Below, piece after piece: positions 8,476 through 17,464 of a stretch of DNA of 64,000 nt; the stretch's first letter is position 1; every line of letters starts with the position of its first letter. The stretch spans positions 1-64,000 of the forward strand of contig CALFUK010000030.1 in assembly GCA_937929945.1 (NCBI GenBank), in the 5' to 3' direction. The position numbers and the translations under genes are program-made. Below the pieces are notes generated by a model. It saw only the letters and a program-made list of their open reading frames with translations, ran no database searches and was not told the origin of the DNA. Source of the stretch: an uncultured Saprospiraceae bacterium. Lineage in GTDB: Bacteria; Bacteroidota; Bacteroidia; Chitinophagales; Saprospiraceae.

Positions 8476-9186
8476 TTAGAATCCGAAGCCGCCCATCTGA
8501 CCCATGGAGCCCATGATTTCTTCCATGCTCATCTTGGTATAGCCTGATGCATCGATGTCAAAGACCTTTGAATCCACTTCATCCTTGATCTCCATGGTAG
8601 TAGAAACCAGCTTCATCTGGCCAGCGTCTATGATGTACTCTAATGGGAAGCCCTTAAAGATGCCTAAGTCAATGCCCTGCATGACTGATGCACTGATTTT
8701 TATTTCTTCTGTGACGTATGCTTCGATGCCAAAGCTAGCAGCATCACCTTTACCTTTAGCTACCATCTTATAGCAATCATAGCCAGCTATCTTCTTTCGG
8801 TCATTCTCATCATAGGTGATTTCTAAGTCATCCATTGGATTTGGATTTTCGGCTTTCATCTTATCTATCTCCGTCTTAGCTGATTCTGCGTGCATTTTAT
8901 TACCCATAACATCCATGTACATATTCATGTTACCATCTTTGTCCAGCATATTCTTCATCTGTACCATGCCGCCCATAAGGTTCATATTGGTCAGTGACTT
9001 ACCGTCTTGGAAGTAGACTTCTGTCTCTGTGCCTTTCATCATTTCCAGCATGGCAGCCATTTCCTGGTTATCAGTGATGACATCTGTGATCTCCATTTTG
9101 ATGTAGCCTTCCTTCATACCGTCTTGTGCTGTCATGATTCCGATGGACAGAAAGAAGAAGCAGAGGACTGTTGTGAATATTTTCAT
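8476..9186 (-). CDS. DUF4412-like secreted protein
   Basis: This is a 236-residue protein with a cleavable signal peptide (hydrophobic residues 5-19, then AQD). The mature part is rich in methionine and acidic residues. It has the layout of DUF4412 proteins: an early EGYIKMEI strand, a central segment on conversion or detection of a small group (KKIAGYDCYKMVAKGK), and a C-terminal VFDIDASGYTKM region. It is predicted to be periplasmic or outer-membrane associated, with unknown function. The Met-rich C-terminus (GSMGQMGGFGF) might bind metal, which is speculation. It is monocistronic, with a terminator directly downstream. Confidence 0.65.
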   Translation of the reverse strand: MKIFTTVLCFFFLSIGIMTAQDGMKEGYIKMEITDVITDNQEMAAMLEMMKGTETEVYFQDGKSLTNMNLMGGMVQMKNMLDKDGNMNMYMDVMGNKMHAESAKTEIDKMKAENPNPMDDLEITYDENDRKKIAGYDCYKMVAKGKGDAASFGIEAYVTEEIKISASVMQGIDLGIFKGFPLEYIIDAGQMKLVSTTMEIKDEVDSKVFDIDASGYTKMSMEEIMGSMGQMGGFGF

Positions 9187-9300
9187 TTGTATTTTTTTTA
9201 GTGGTGATAATCAAGTATTTCTTACAGGTCAACTAAGCGCAAAAAGATAGATTAAGTTTAGCTGCTCAGCTATTTTCGATAAAATTAAGGTTTCAGAGGA

Positions 9301-9888
9301 CTAATACCTCCATTCATCGATGTATTTAACGAATATTTTACACAGATTATTAGCGTCTGAGATGGCCCTGTGTTGGACTCCCTCGAACTCAAATCCTTCG
9401 CGTTCCAGCGTACGCTTCAGGCCGGTGTATTTATCCATATTTTTGATGCGGTGATACTGCCCTTTGAGATTCGTGTAGTGCTCCAGCCAGTCCTGTTCCA
9501 AGTTGTGCAGGGTGCAGTCATTGCGGATCATCTGGATGTCAAAGTCGCCCCATGCGCTAAGCAGATAGTCATCATACACTCCGATCCAGTCTTTAAAATC
9601 CTCGATCACTCTGGGGAAGGTGGATGCTGCATCGACTTGATCTTGCGTGATTGTCGTGAGTTTGGTGCAGAAATAAGAGAGCTTTGGATTGACCGTTGGC
9701 TTGACAAACCGGCTGAATTTGCCCAGGGTCTCGCCGTACTCATTGAGTTTATAGGCTCCAATCTCGATGATCTCATTCGCCCCGTGCGGTGGTCTGCCTC
9801 TCCAGCAGGTCGCTTCTAAATCGTATATGATAAAATTCACTGTTTCTAATTTTACTGTGTCGTCAGGCGGTAGCCACTGGCTCTGCAA
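9301..9888 (-). CDS. DEDDh 3-prime to 5-prime exonuclease (ERI1/KapD-like)
   Basis: This is a stand-alone exonuclease of the RNase T/DnaQ superfamily. The catalytic acidic residues are visible: D23 and E25 in YDLEAT, the third Asp in the WGDFD motif near 117, and the ExoIII pair His173 and Asp178 in HRAISD. The insert WRGRPPHGANEIIEIGAY resembles ERI1/KapD-type proteins, which act on RNA 3-prime ends, more than DNA polymerase epsilon subunits. It has 195 residues and no other domain. Its start overlaps the acyltransferase gene by 26 bp, so the two are co-transcribed, though the functional link is unclear. Confidence 0.85.
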   Translation of the reverse strand: MQSQWLPPDDTVKLETVNFIIYDLEATCWRGRPPHGANEIIEIGAYKLNEYGETLGKFSRFVKPTVNPKLSYFCTKLTTITQDQVDAASTFPRVIEDFKDWIGVYDDYLLSAWGDFDIQMIRNDCTLHNLEQDWLEHYTNLKGQYHRIKNMDKYTGLKRTLEREGFEFEGVQHRAISDANNLCKIFVKYIDEWRY

Positions 9889-11548
9889 GCGATGATTTTA
9901 CGGTCGATGTCAAATCGTAACCTACGATTCTATTATGATAATAGTAGAGCAGCTTACTGTCTTCCGTCTGCACGACGCCTTTAGAGATCTTCAGCGGTCT
10001 TTTCTTATGATAGCCACCCAGATAGTGTAATGAGCGCGTGATAAAAGCCTCGACCTCTAAAGTAAAAGATTCTTCGCAGATTAAGAGCCCTGCTCTTTCT
10101 TTCTCTTTGATGAGCTCCATCATTTCACCTACAGTGTGTACAAAAGGCTCATAGGCTATCTCCAGATCTGTGCTGGGCAGCCTGAGCAGGCTGTAGATAT
10201 CGAGGTTCTTATTCTCGAGTTTGAATATTTCAAATGCGACAAAGGCTAAGACATGACTGCCGAGGATAATGTGCTCTGTCTTGAAGGCTTTCAATATCTT
10301 CGACCCTAAGATACTGGTATACTTATACTCTCGCTGCTCGTCCTTAGTCAGTTCTCCCTGCAGCTTGAAGTAGTCAGCCACATGTAGCTCTCGCTGTCGC
10401 TTATCATAGCTCCTGCCCTCTCCATCTACTTCATTGCCAAAGACATCCATGGGCGCGCCAAAATTAAAGAGTACTTCAGAATCCTTTGACCACATCTTCT
10501 TGACAAAATTAAGGAGTGATCCTCCCCCATCCTTATCACGTGAGTCCTTGATGAATTTCTCCTTCCCTTCCTTAGCGAGATGCTGCTGGATGAGAGACTT
10601 AGCTTCCAGAGTGAAGTGGTACCCTACCGTCATCGGCACGACAAATATCTTTTTATCGCTCCCTCGCTGGCAGAGGTTTCGCTGAGCTTCGACCATGGTG
10701 CCGAAGAGGCCGTACTTTATTTTCTTTTCAAACTCACCACTCCTGGACCTGGTGCCCCCAGGATAGAATATGCTATTGACCCCTTCCAGCAGGCTCACCG
10801 CCGAAAATGTCTTGAGTGATGATAGGTAGACGGGATTCTTCTTTCTCCGATCTAACTTGTAGGCCCCCAGCCGATTGATGAAGTAGGCAACTAATTCTAC
10901 ATCATACAGATTCAGCCCGGCGCCGTAAGAGAATGCTGGTATGCCAATCTTGCTATCGATCACATAGCCCATCAAGATCGAGTCTAGATTACTGTAGTGA
11001 TTCGGGACGATGACGACTGTGCCCTTCTGATAGAGCGAGCGAAGCTTCTCTATTTCACCGTAGCATTTGATCTTGTCGGTCAGCATCCGTCTAGTCCCCC
11101 AAGGCCTCCAGCTCCCCTTTTCTCTCCCTTTATTGTAGATGCGCTTAAAGAATGAAGTGAGTATTTTTCTGGCGAATAAAAAGGTCTTCGGCATGAAGTT
11201 GCCCGCTATTTCTTCTGAATATCGATTGATGATCTTCTTTAGAATAATCAGGTTTCTTTCGTGCTTATCTTCCTTGTTTGAGTTTTTCTTGATCCGAGAT
11301 TCTAATTTTTTCCAGTACTGGTATTCATTTGTTGGATCTACTTTCCATGGATTGGTCTTCACTCTGATCTTCTCTTGATACACCGTGCTGGCCAGGGCAC
11401 TTTCGATTTCTTCGGGCGACAGGGAGGCGAATTTGTTGTAGGTGTACTCGTTCATGAGACCTACGACACGTTGACGATTCTTGTAAAATTGGCTGATGGG
11501 CCAATCTTCAACATTTTCAATGATATGGGGGTGATTCTTTGTACTCAT
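9863..11548 (-). CDS. Glycerol-3-phosphate/lysophosphatidate acyltransferase (PlsB/PlsC-like)
   Basis: This is a membrane-associated acyltransferase for phospholipid or related lipid synthesis. The PlsC-type HX4D motif is at 184-189 (HYSNLD), and the substrate-binding loop FYPGGTRSRSG is near 262-272, where Gly replaces the usual Glu of FPEGTRS. With 561 residues it is much longer than PlsC (about 240). It has extra N-terminal (1-165) and C-terminal (about 390-561) regions, as in PlsB-like enzymes. There is no clear transmembrane helix. The exonuclease gene overlaps its 3-prime end, and engB lies 51 bp upstream on the same strand. The acyl acceptor is uncertain. Confidence 0.82.
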   Translation of the reverse strand: MSTKNHPHIIENVEDWPISQFYKNRQRVVGLMNEYTYNKFASLSPEEIESALASTVYQEKIRVKTNPWKVDPTNEYQYWKKLESRIKKNSNKEDKHERNLIILKKIINRYSEEIAGNFMPKTFLFARKILTSFFKRIYNKGREKGSWRPWGTRRMLTDKIKCYGEIEKLRSLYQKGTVVIVPNHYSNLDSILMGYVIDSKIGIPAFSYGAGLNLYDVELVAYFINRLGAYKLDRRKKNPVYLSSLKTFSAVSLLEGVNSIFYPGGTRSRSGEFEKKIKYGLFGTMVEAQRNLCQRGSDKKIFVVPMTVGYHFTLEAKSLIQQHLAKEGKEKFIKDSRDKDGGGSLLNFVKKMWSKDSEVLFNFGAPMDVFGNEVDGEGRSYDKRQRELHVADYFKLQGELTKDEQREYKYTSILGSKILKAFKTEHIILGSHVLAFVAFEIFKLENKNLDIYSLLRLPSTDLEIAYEPFVHTVGEMMELIKEKERAGLLICEESFTLEVEAFITRSLHYLGGYHKKRPLKISKGVVQTEDSKLLYYYHNRIVGYDLTSTVKSSLAEPVATA

Positions 11549-11599
11549 ACTGATGCTCGAATGTAACGACGGCGAGGCTCATCGTATTCTAATGCAAGC

Positions 11600-12199
11600 T
11601 TATGATATTTTTTCGTTGATGCTGTCAATGAATTGCAAGATTTCATCCTTGCCCGCTTTAGACTTAGCAGAGGTGATGAATTGTGTCGGGAGTTCGTCCC
11701 AGTAGGCCAGCAGCTTCTGATTGATGGCATCGACGTGACCTTCCACTTGATGGTCTTTGAGCTTATCCGCTTTTGTGAAGACCATAGCAAATGCGATCCG
11801 TACCTCACCCAGCCAATTGATAAACTCTAAATCAATCTGCTGCAACTCATGTCTGACATCCACCAAAACAAAGGTACACTGCAGGGAAGCTCTAACGGTC
11901 AGAAAGCGCTGAATCATACGCTCGAACAGCTCTCGCTTTTTCTTAGACACCTTCGCATAGCCATAGCCAGGAAGGTCGACAAGATACCACTGCTTATTCA
12001 CCTCGAAATAGTTGAGCAGCTGGGTCTTACCAGGCGTATTCGAGACTCTTGCCAGGTTTTTCTTATTGGTCAGCATGTTAATCAGAGAGGATTTACCCAC
12101 ATTAGATCGACCTATGAAGGCGTATTCGGGAAGATTAGCAGCGGGACATCCCGCCTCTGAAGTATAACTGCCAATGAACTCTACATCTAACTCTACCAT
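11600..12199 (-). CDS. engB: Ribosome biogenesis GTPase EngB/YsxC
   Basis: This is an essential small GTPase needed for maturation of the 50S ribosomal subunit. All G motifs are present: G1 GRSNVGKSS at 30-38, G3 DLPGYGYAKV, and G4 TKADK, followed by the SAKSKAGKDE G5 region. Its length of 199 residues is normal for the family. It is probably the first gene of a minus-strand group with the acyltransferase and the exonuclease. It is divergent from the beta-barrel gene at 12335. Confidence 0.96.
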   Translation of the reverse strand: MVELDVEFIGSYTSEAGCPAANLPEYAFIGRSNVGKSSLINMLTNKKNLARVSNTPGKTQLLNYFEVNKQWYLVDLPGYGYAKVSKKKRELFERMIQRFLTVRASLQCTFVLVDVRHELQQIDLEFINWLGEVRIAFAMVFTKADKLKDHQVEGHVDAINQKLLAYWDELPTQFITSAKSKAGKDEILQFIDSINEKIS

Positions 12200-12334
12200 G
12201 AATCGGCACCTTATTTGATGATATACTAAAAAGTAATAATACTTAAAACTTTCTTAATACAGTGCAGCGGGTACAACTTCATATAATTCACACCCGTCAT
12301 TGAAATAAGCTCTTTGATTAAAAGTTATCATGTT

Positions 12335-12961
12335 ATGAGAAAAATATTATTAGTCAACCTCCTGCTAATCAGCTTCTTAACAACTCAATATGGACAATTA
12401 GAATTTGGCTTTAGAGGCGGAATCCACTCGATCGATCTTCATAAGAATTCTAACTTATCTCCTCTTTCTGATGAATCCGTGAGGCTCAATTTTGCAGAAT
12501 CGAATTATGGATATCAGTTTGGCCTCTATACCAGACTGCACATAGTAGGGCTTTTCATCGAGCCAGGGGTGATGCTGCACTCTACCCAGGTGAATTACAG
12601 CATTGAAGATGTAGAGGGCCTTAACATAGATTCTGTCGAAGACAACTTCACTAATTTAGATATACCCGTGATGGTCGGTCTGAAGCTGGGGTTGATCAGG
12701 ATATTCACCGGTCCAGTAGCTCATTTGCATTTAGATAAGGCATCTGACATCATCAATATTCCAGCTTATTCTGATCGCTTTGATTCTTCCACACTGGGAT
12801 TCCAAGCAGGAGTGGGTGTCGATATCTGGAAGCTGCGATTCGAAGCTAAATACGAAGGCAATCTATCCAGATATGGAAATGAAATTTCTATTGGCGATGA
12901 ATCATTCGCTTTGGATAAGCGGCCATCTCGAGTGATCGCCAATATTGGTTTCAAATTCTGA
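12335..12961 (+). CDS. Outer-membrane beta-barrel protein (PorT-like)
   Basis: An ATG at 12335 gives MRKILLVNLLLISF, a clean Sec signal peptide, so I prefer it to the TTG at 12314. The mature protein has alternating strands beginning LEFGFRGGIHSIDL, internal strands such as YGYQFGLYTRL and GLFIEPGVMLHS, and a C-terminal aromatic strand VIANIGFKF. This is the layout of the eight-stranded outer-membrane barrel (OMP_b-brl_2, PorT-like) family. Its function is unknown, and many such proteins are structural or gliding/secretion associated. Confidence 0.8.
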   Translation: MRKILLVNLLLISFLTTQYGQLEFGFRGGIHSIDLHKNSNLSPLSDESVRLNFAESNYGYQFGLYTRLHIVGLFIEPGVMLHSTQVNYSIEDVEGLNIDSVEDNFTNLDIPVMVGLKLGLIRIFTGPVAHLHLDKASDIINIPAYSDRFDSSTLGFQAGVGVDIWKLRFEAKYEGNLSRYGNEISIGDESFALDKRPSRVIANIGFKF

Positions 12962-13358
12962 TAAGTCCGTTTTCTTAGTTCTCTATTCTACACGTGGGGA
13001 CTAATGATCATCATACTTCGATTGCACTGAATATAGTGTACTCAATAGCTTTATAGCAGTTATGTCATTATGCTTGTATCATAACGATATCGGCTGCAAT
13101 GCTTCTATATTTGTGTCAAGCTTTTATTTCAAATCCCTACCCGATAACAAGTTAAATCCAGTCTTATCCGACTATCTAATCTCTGCGCTCTATGCTGATA
13201 TTTTCATCTCTTCGCAGACATAAACTCTCTTTTGTATTCTTATAATGGGATAAGCATAAAGACTTAAGTTTCTATGTAGGGTCAATCCATTATTTAAAAG
13301 AAACTTTCAGCAATCTTACCAAAAGTTCTATTTATTTAAATACTTTAGAGAATCAGAT
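12962..13358 (+). promoter_or_regulatory. Leader region of the alginate regulator gene
   Basis: About 400 bp without a gene. TATATTTG at 13106-13113 fits the Bacteroidota -7 element (TAnnTTTG) but lies 310 bp before the regulator, so it would imply a long leader. I see no further coding sequence. Confidence 0.35.
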
Positions 13359-13385
13359 TTGGTCACCCAATTATTGGTAAACCAA
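13359..13385. promoter_or_regulatory. Twin operator for the FadR-type regulator
   Basis: Two 12-bp inverted repeats stand side by side: TTGGTCACCCAA (13359-13370) and TTGGTAAACCAA (13374-13385), with centres 15 bp apart. Both fit the TGGTnnACCA type of site bound by FadR-subfamily GntR regulators; the second matches exactly. They end 36 bp before the regulator start, so autoregulation is likely. A lone half-site, AAACCAAAT, occurs before susC near 14142-14150. Confidence 0.6.
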
Positions 13386-13421
13386 ATTTATTTGAAATAG
13401 TACACAATGAAAAGCCTTTAG

Positions 13422-14120
13422 ATGTTAGAAAACCTGAATCGAATCGAGCTAGACAATCCAGTGGACCTAATAATTTCACAAATCAGAGATCTAATCAGCT
13501 CTGGAAAGATCAAACCTGGAGAGAAGCTGCCCCCCGAACGAAAGCTCGCCGAACATCTAGGCGTCAGTCGCAATCAAGTCAGAGAAGCGATCAATAAGCT
13601 TCAGATCTATGGCATACTCAAAGTACTCCCTCAAAGCGGCACCATCGTCAATGGCATCGGCATCGTAGCCATCGAAGGACTCATCACTGATATACTCAGA
13701 ATAGAAAAGACAGACTTTACCTCACTAATAGACACCAGAGTCCTACTGGAGCGCGAGGCTGCAAGACTCGCTGCGATCAATCGTGACAGTGATAATCTCG
13801 TCCAAATGAGTAAAGCACTAGACCACTACGAGAAGAAACTTTCCGCAGGTCAGCCAGCCATGGAGGAAGACCTCCTCTTTCACATCAAAATATCTGAAGC
13901 CAGTAATAACTCAGTGCTGAAGTCGCTTATGATGATCATCACGCCTGACATTCTCAAGAGCTTCACAAATCTGAAGGTCTGTAACGATATTAATAATAAG
14001 CGGACGATCGAAGAACACAGAACCATCTTAGAGATGATATCAGACAAAAATCCAGATGGAGCGATCAAGGCCATGGATGCACATCTTAGAGACATTATAG
14101 AATTCAAAGCCAATTACTAA
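13422..14120 (+). CDS. GntR/FadR-family regulator of alginate use
   Basis: A winged-helix domain (residues 10-75; recognition region RKLAEHLGVSRNQVREAINKL at 40-60) is followed by an FCD ligand-binding domain (about 95-225). The FCD metal site is visible as D104, H154, H199 and H221, so a small carboxylate sugar is a plausible ligand, for example KDG or DEH. It has 232 residues, the family norm. It directly precedes susC of the alginate locus and has a twin palindromic operator just upstream. I infer that it represses the locus until an alginate breakdown product binds. The effector identity is not shown by sequence. Confidence 0.9.
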   Translation: MLENLNRIELDNPVDLIISQIRDLISSGKIKPGEKLPPERKLAEHLGVSRNQVREAINKLQIYGILKVLPQSGTIVNGIGIVAIEGLITDILRIEKTDFTSLIDTRVLLEREAARLAAINRDSDNLVQMSKALDHYEKKLSAGQPAMEEDLLFHIKISEASNNSVLKSLMMIITPDILKSFTNLKVCNDINNKRTIEEHRTILEMISDKNPDGAIKAMDAHLRDIIEFKANY

Positions 14121-14182
14121 TACATCATATTCATTATCTACAAACCAAATGAAATTATTTCACATGAAAAAAACTATAAGCA

Positions 14183-17100
14183 ATGGATAAACGAATCAAA
14201 TTCAGGCTACACCAAGCCATCTTGATGCTATGCTTTATACAATGCAGCATCACATATGCGCAGGCACAAATCGTGACTGGAAAACTGACCGATGAAAATG
14301 GTCAGGCCCTCATCGGTGCTAATGTCATGATCGAAGGAACCAATGTAGGAACCATCACTGACTTAGAAGGAAATTTTGAGATACCAGCATCTGGTGAAGA
14401 TGTGATCGTCGTCAGCTACTTAGGCTATGACGAGCAGGTCATCAACGTAGGCTCCCAATCCTCACTGACCATCATTATGAAGCCAAACTCTGCCCAACTA
14501 GACGAGGTAGTCGTCATCGGCTATGGATCATCAAGGAAGTCACACCTGACAGGAGCCATCTCAAAAGTCAGTAACGAGACCCTCGATAAACTACCCGTAT
14601 CCAGAGTGGATGAAGCCTTAGTCGGCCAAGTCTCAGGAGTCAATATAGCCGCGACCGAAGGCGAAGCTGGATCAGCGCCGACGATTCGGATCAGAGGGAC
14701 AGGATCCATGGTAGCCAGTTCTGACCCACTCATCGTAGTGGATGGACTCATCGTGGACAATGACTTTCTGGGTTCGCTAGACATGAATGATGTGGAGTCA
14801 TTTGAAATACTCAAAGACGCAGCCTCATCAGCCATCTACGGTTCAAGAGGTGGTAATGGTGTCATCCTGATCACGACCAAAGACGGCAAATCGGGCAAAA
14901 CGAAATTCTCATATAACGGCTACTATGGTAACAAGGAGGCCCGTAAAAGTGATTCATACTACTTCAGTATCGCAGAGGCAGCAGCAGCAGAGATAGCCGC
15001 TAATGGTGAGCTATCAGAAAGAACGAGATATAAGCAGCTCATTGGCATCGATAGAGACTGGCAGGATGTGATCTTTGACGGCGGTGCCATTCAGAGTCAT
15101 TCATTCAGTGCCCGAGGTGGCAGTGACCGGACTAAATTCAGTACCACCTTTGGATACACCCATGATGAAGGTGTCTTGCTGACTGATGATTTCAAAAAGT
15201 ATAACCTCAATTTTAAAATCAAATCAGAGCTGAATGACAGAATATCATTCGGTGCGACGATCGCTCCATCCTATACGGACAGGAGAAGATTCGATGGTTC
15301 GACACATGACATCCTTAGACAGACGCCATGGCTTCCTGTATATCATGATGATAATACGATTCAATACGTGGATAGAAATATCTACCCTGATGTGAAGGTC
15401 GGGGACTATGCTACTCAAAGGCATTTTGACAATTACAGCGGAGACGGATTTAATGCACAGGACATCAGTAACACGTCCAATACCAATCCAGCTGCAAAAG
15501 TGATTGAAAGAAATAGAAATGATTATAAGTTCAAAGTCTTTGGAAATACCTACTTACAGTTTGAACTGGCAGAAGGTCTGAAATTCAGAACATCTCTCGC
15601 AGGTGATTTTCAAAACACAGAGCAAGACAGATACCAAGGCCTCTTAGCTCATAGAAATGGAGCCTCAAATATCTCCTTGAACTTATTCAACAGAAATAGA
15701 ATACACCTGGTCAATGAAAACTACTTCACCTATGATAAGGAAATCGGAGCTCACGAACTGAATGCCGTCTTAGGTATGTCAGCTGAAAAGTGGGACACGA
15801 AAGAAAGTAACATCACAGGTACAGGCTACGACTCAGATTTGATCCAGACCATTTCTGGTGCGACCACCATAGCTAATGCTGGATCTACCGAATATCAAGA
15901 TCGATTCCAATCATACTTTGGAAGGATTAACTATGCTTATGACTATAAGTATCTACTGTCAGTCAGTGTCAGACGAGATGGAAGCTCCGTCTTTGGGATC
16001 AACAATAAGTATGGTAATTTCCCAGCTATCTCTCTTGGGTGGGTAGCCAGTGAAGAAGGCTTCTTACAAAACACCGGTCTGGTGGATTTCTTGAAATTCA
16101 GATTTAGCTATGGACTGACAGGTAATAACCGATTAGACACGGGAGACGACCTGATCGATAACTACCCTTACATCGCGCTCTTAGGTACGACCACAGCGGT
16201 CGTGGATGGCAGCATCGCTTCAGGATTTAATGCACTTAATATTGCTAATCCAGAATTGAAGTGGGAACGATCCAGAGAGATCAATCCAGGAATTGACTTC
16301 GTTCTTTTTGGTGGATTCCTGTCCGGCTCAGTAGACTACTATAACAGAACCAGTGATCAACTGCTGCTCTACAATCCTATATCCTCTACGACAGGATTTA
16401 CAGAGGCTCTGGTCAACTTAGGTAAGGTAGAAAACAAAGGCTACGAGATCGAACTAAGGACTGAGAATATTAGAAACGGAGATCTAAGATGGAATACGAC
16501 ATTCATTGCTTCCAGAAATGAGAATACACTGCTGGATTTTGCAGACTCGGATGGTCAGTTACAGAATGTAGACAGCAAGCGTGCTGCTCAGTGGATTAAT
16601 GCAGAGGGACATCCGATTTCCTCCTATTATGGATGGGTGGTCGACAGAGATATTCCGACTGAATTTCTGAAAGAGCCCTTTCACCCGATCGGTGGAGAAG
16701 CACAAGATGTATACGTCAAAGATCTCAATAACGATGGTCTGATAGATGATGACGACAAAACGATCTTAGGCAATCCCTATCCAGACTTAGTATGGTCATT
16801 GACTAATGCATTCGGATATAAAATGATCGATCTGAGTATCATGCTACAGGGATCACATGGTGCTGAGATAAGAAATATGGGTGACCAATATCTATTCAAT
16901 CAGTTCAACAGTGGCCAAGACTTTCTTACAGCTACGACACCAGATCAAGGATTCATTAAGCAGAAGATATTCACTAATGATATCATCCAGGATGCGTCCT
17001 ATGTTGCTATTCGAAATATTACACTCGGTGTCAACCTCGGTGACCTTCTACCTGATTCAAATGTCCTGTCCAGAGCAAGAGTGTATCTCTCTGGCCAAAA

Positions 17101-17242
17101 CTTACTGTACAAAACGGCAGCGGACTACACTGGATTTAATCCTGAATCGATTAATAACACCAGTCCGACTACATGGGGATATCAGAGAGCTGGATCACCC
17201 ATACAGAAGACTGTATCCTTTGGTCTAAACCTTGAGTTTTAA
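14183..17242 (+). CDS. SusC/RagA-type TonB-dependent transporter (alginate oligomers)
   Basis: This is an outer-membrane importer of the SusC family, 1019 residues. After the signal peptide (ending TYAQAQ) comes a carboxypeptidase-regulatory-like domain (about 30-110, VTGKLTDENGQALIGANV). The SusC signature LDEVVVIGYG and the TonB plug (about 120-230) follow, then the beta-barrel, which ends in SFGLNLEF. It pairs with the SusD protein downstream, where the plug and lid open under TonB energy. The lyase genes behind it point to alginate oligosaccharides as substrate. The start at 14183 is 62 bp after the regulator gene. Confidence 0.95.
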   Translation: MDKRIKFRLHQAILMLCFIQCSITYAQAQIVTGKLTDENGQALIGANVMIEGTNVGTITDLEGNFEIPASGEDVIVVSYLGYDEQVINVGSQSSLTIIMKPNSAQLDEVVVIGYGSSRKSHLTGAISKVSNETLDKLPVSRVDEALVGQVSGVNIAATEGEAGSAPTIRIRGTGSMVASSDPLIVVDGLIVDNDFLGSLDMNDVESFEILKDAASSAIYGSRGGNGVILITTKDGKSGKTKFSYNGYYGNKEARKSDSYYFSIAEAAAAEIAANGELSERTRYKQLIGIDRDWQDVIFDGGAIQSHSFSARGGSDRTKFSTTFGYTHDEGVLLTDDFKKYNLNFKIKSELNDRISFGATIAPSYTDRRRFDGSTHDILRQTPWLPVYHDDNTIQYVDRNIYPDVKVGDYATQRHFDNYSGDGFNAQDISNTSNTNPAAKVIERNRNDYKFKVFGNTYLQFELAEGLKFRTSLAGDFQNTEQDRYQGLLAHRNGASNISLNLFNRNRIHLVNENYFTYDKEIGAHELNAVLGMSAEKWDTKESNITGTGYDSDLIQTISGATTIANAGSTEYQDRFQSYFGRINYAYDYKYLLSVSVRRDGSSVFGINNKYGNFPAISLGWVASEEGFLQNTGLVDFLKFRFSYGLTGNNRLDTGDDLIDNYPYIALLGTTTAVVDGSIASGFNALNIANPELKWERSREINPGIDFVLFGGFLSGSVDYYNRTSDQLLLYNPISSTTGFTEALVNLGKVENKGYEIELRTENIRNGDLRWNTTFIASRNENTLLDFADSDGQLQNVDSKRAAQWINAEGHPISSYYGWVVDRDIPTEFLKEPFHPIGGEAQDVYVKDLNNDGLIDDDDKTILGNPYPDLVWSLTNAFGYKMIDLSIMLQGSHGAEIRNMGDQYLFNQFNSGQDFLTATTPDQGFIKQKIFTNDIIQDASYVAIRNITLGVNLGDLLPDSNVLSRARVYLSGQNLLYKTAADYTGFNPESINNTSPTTWGYQRAGSPIQKTVSFGLNLEF

Positions 17243-17367
17243 CATCGCTTAAGCCAAAACCAAAATTGTAAAAACGATAAAGCATCAAAGAATCACAGTC
17301 ATCAGACAAATGGATCATAGAAAATATTCATCCAAAAGTCGTAGAGCTTTATCAGAAATTAAAACTA

Positions 17368-17464
17368 ATGAACTGTCTAACGCGCCGTTAATTAAGACAC
17401 CCAAGTGGATGATTAAACTTAGTTACGTGCTGTGAGGCATTCATTTTCAAAAAAAAATAAACAG
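17368..17464 (+). repeat. 94-bp leader element, copy A (ahead of susD)
   Basis: This is a copy of the dispersed leader element also seen at 55243-55429, 58578-58686 and 59273-59460. Shared core: TTAATTAAGACACCCAAGTG, then GATGATTAAACTTAGTTA and a GGCATTC stretch. It begins with ATG, contains a mini-ORF of seven codons (MNCLTRR), and ends exactly at the susD start codon. It widens the susC-susD gap to 222 bp, when such pairs are usually nearly adjacent. Confidence 0.8.

Noticed and set aside
17281-17391. 36-codon open frame in the susC-susD gap (contains KWIIENIHPKVVELYQ)
   Set aside because: No start codon except the element mini-ORF ATG, short enough to occur by chance, and no family recognised.
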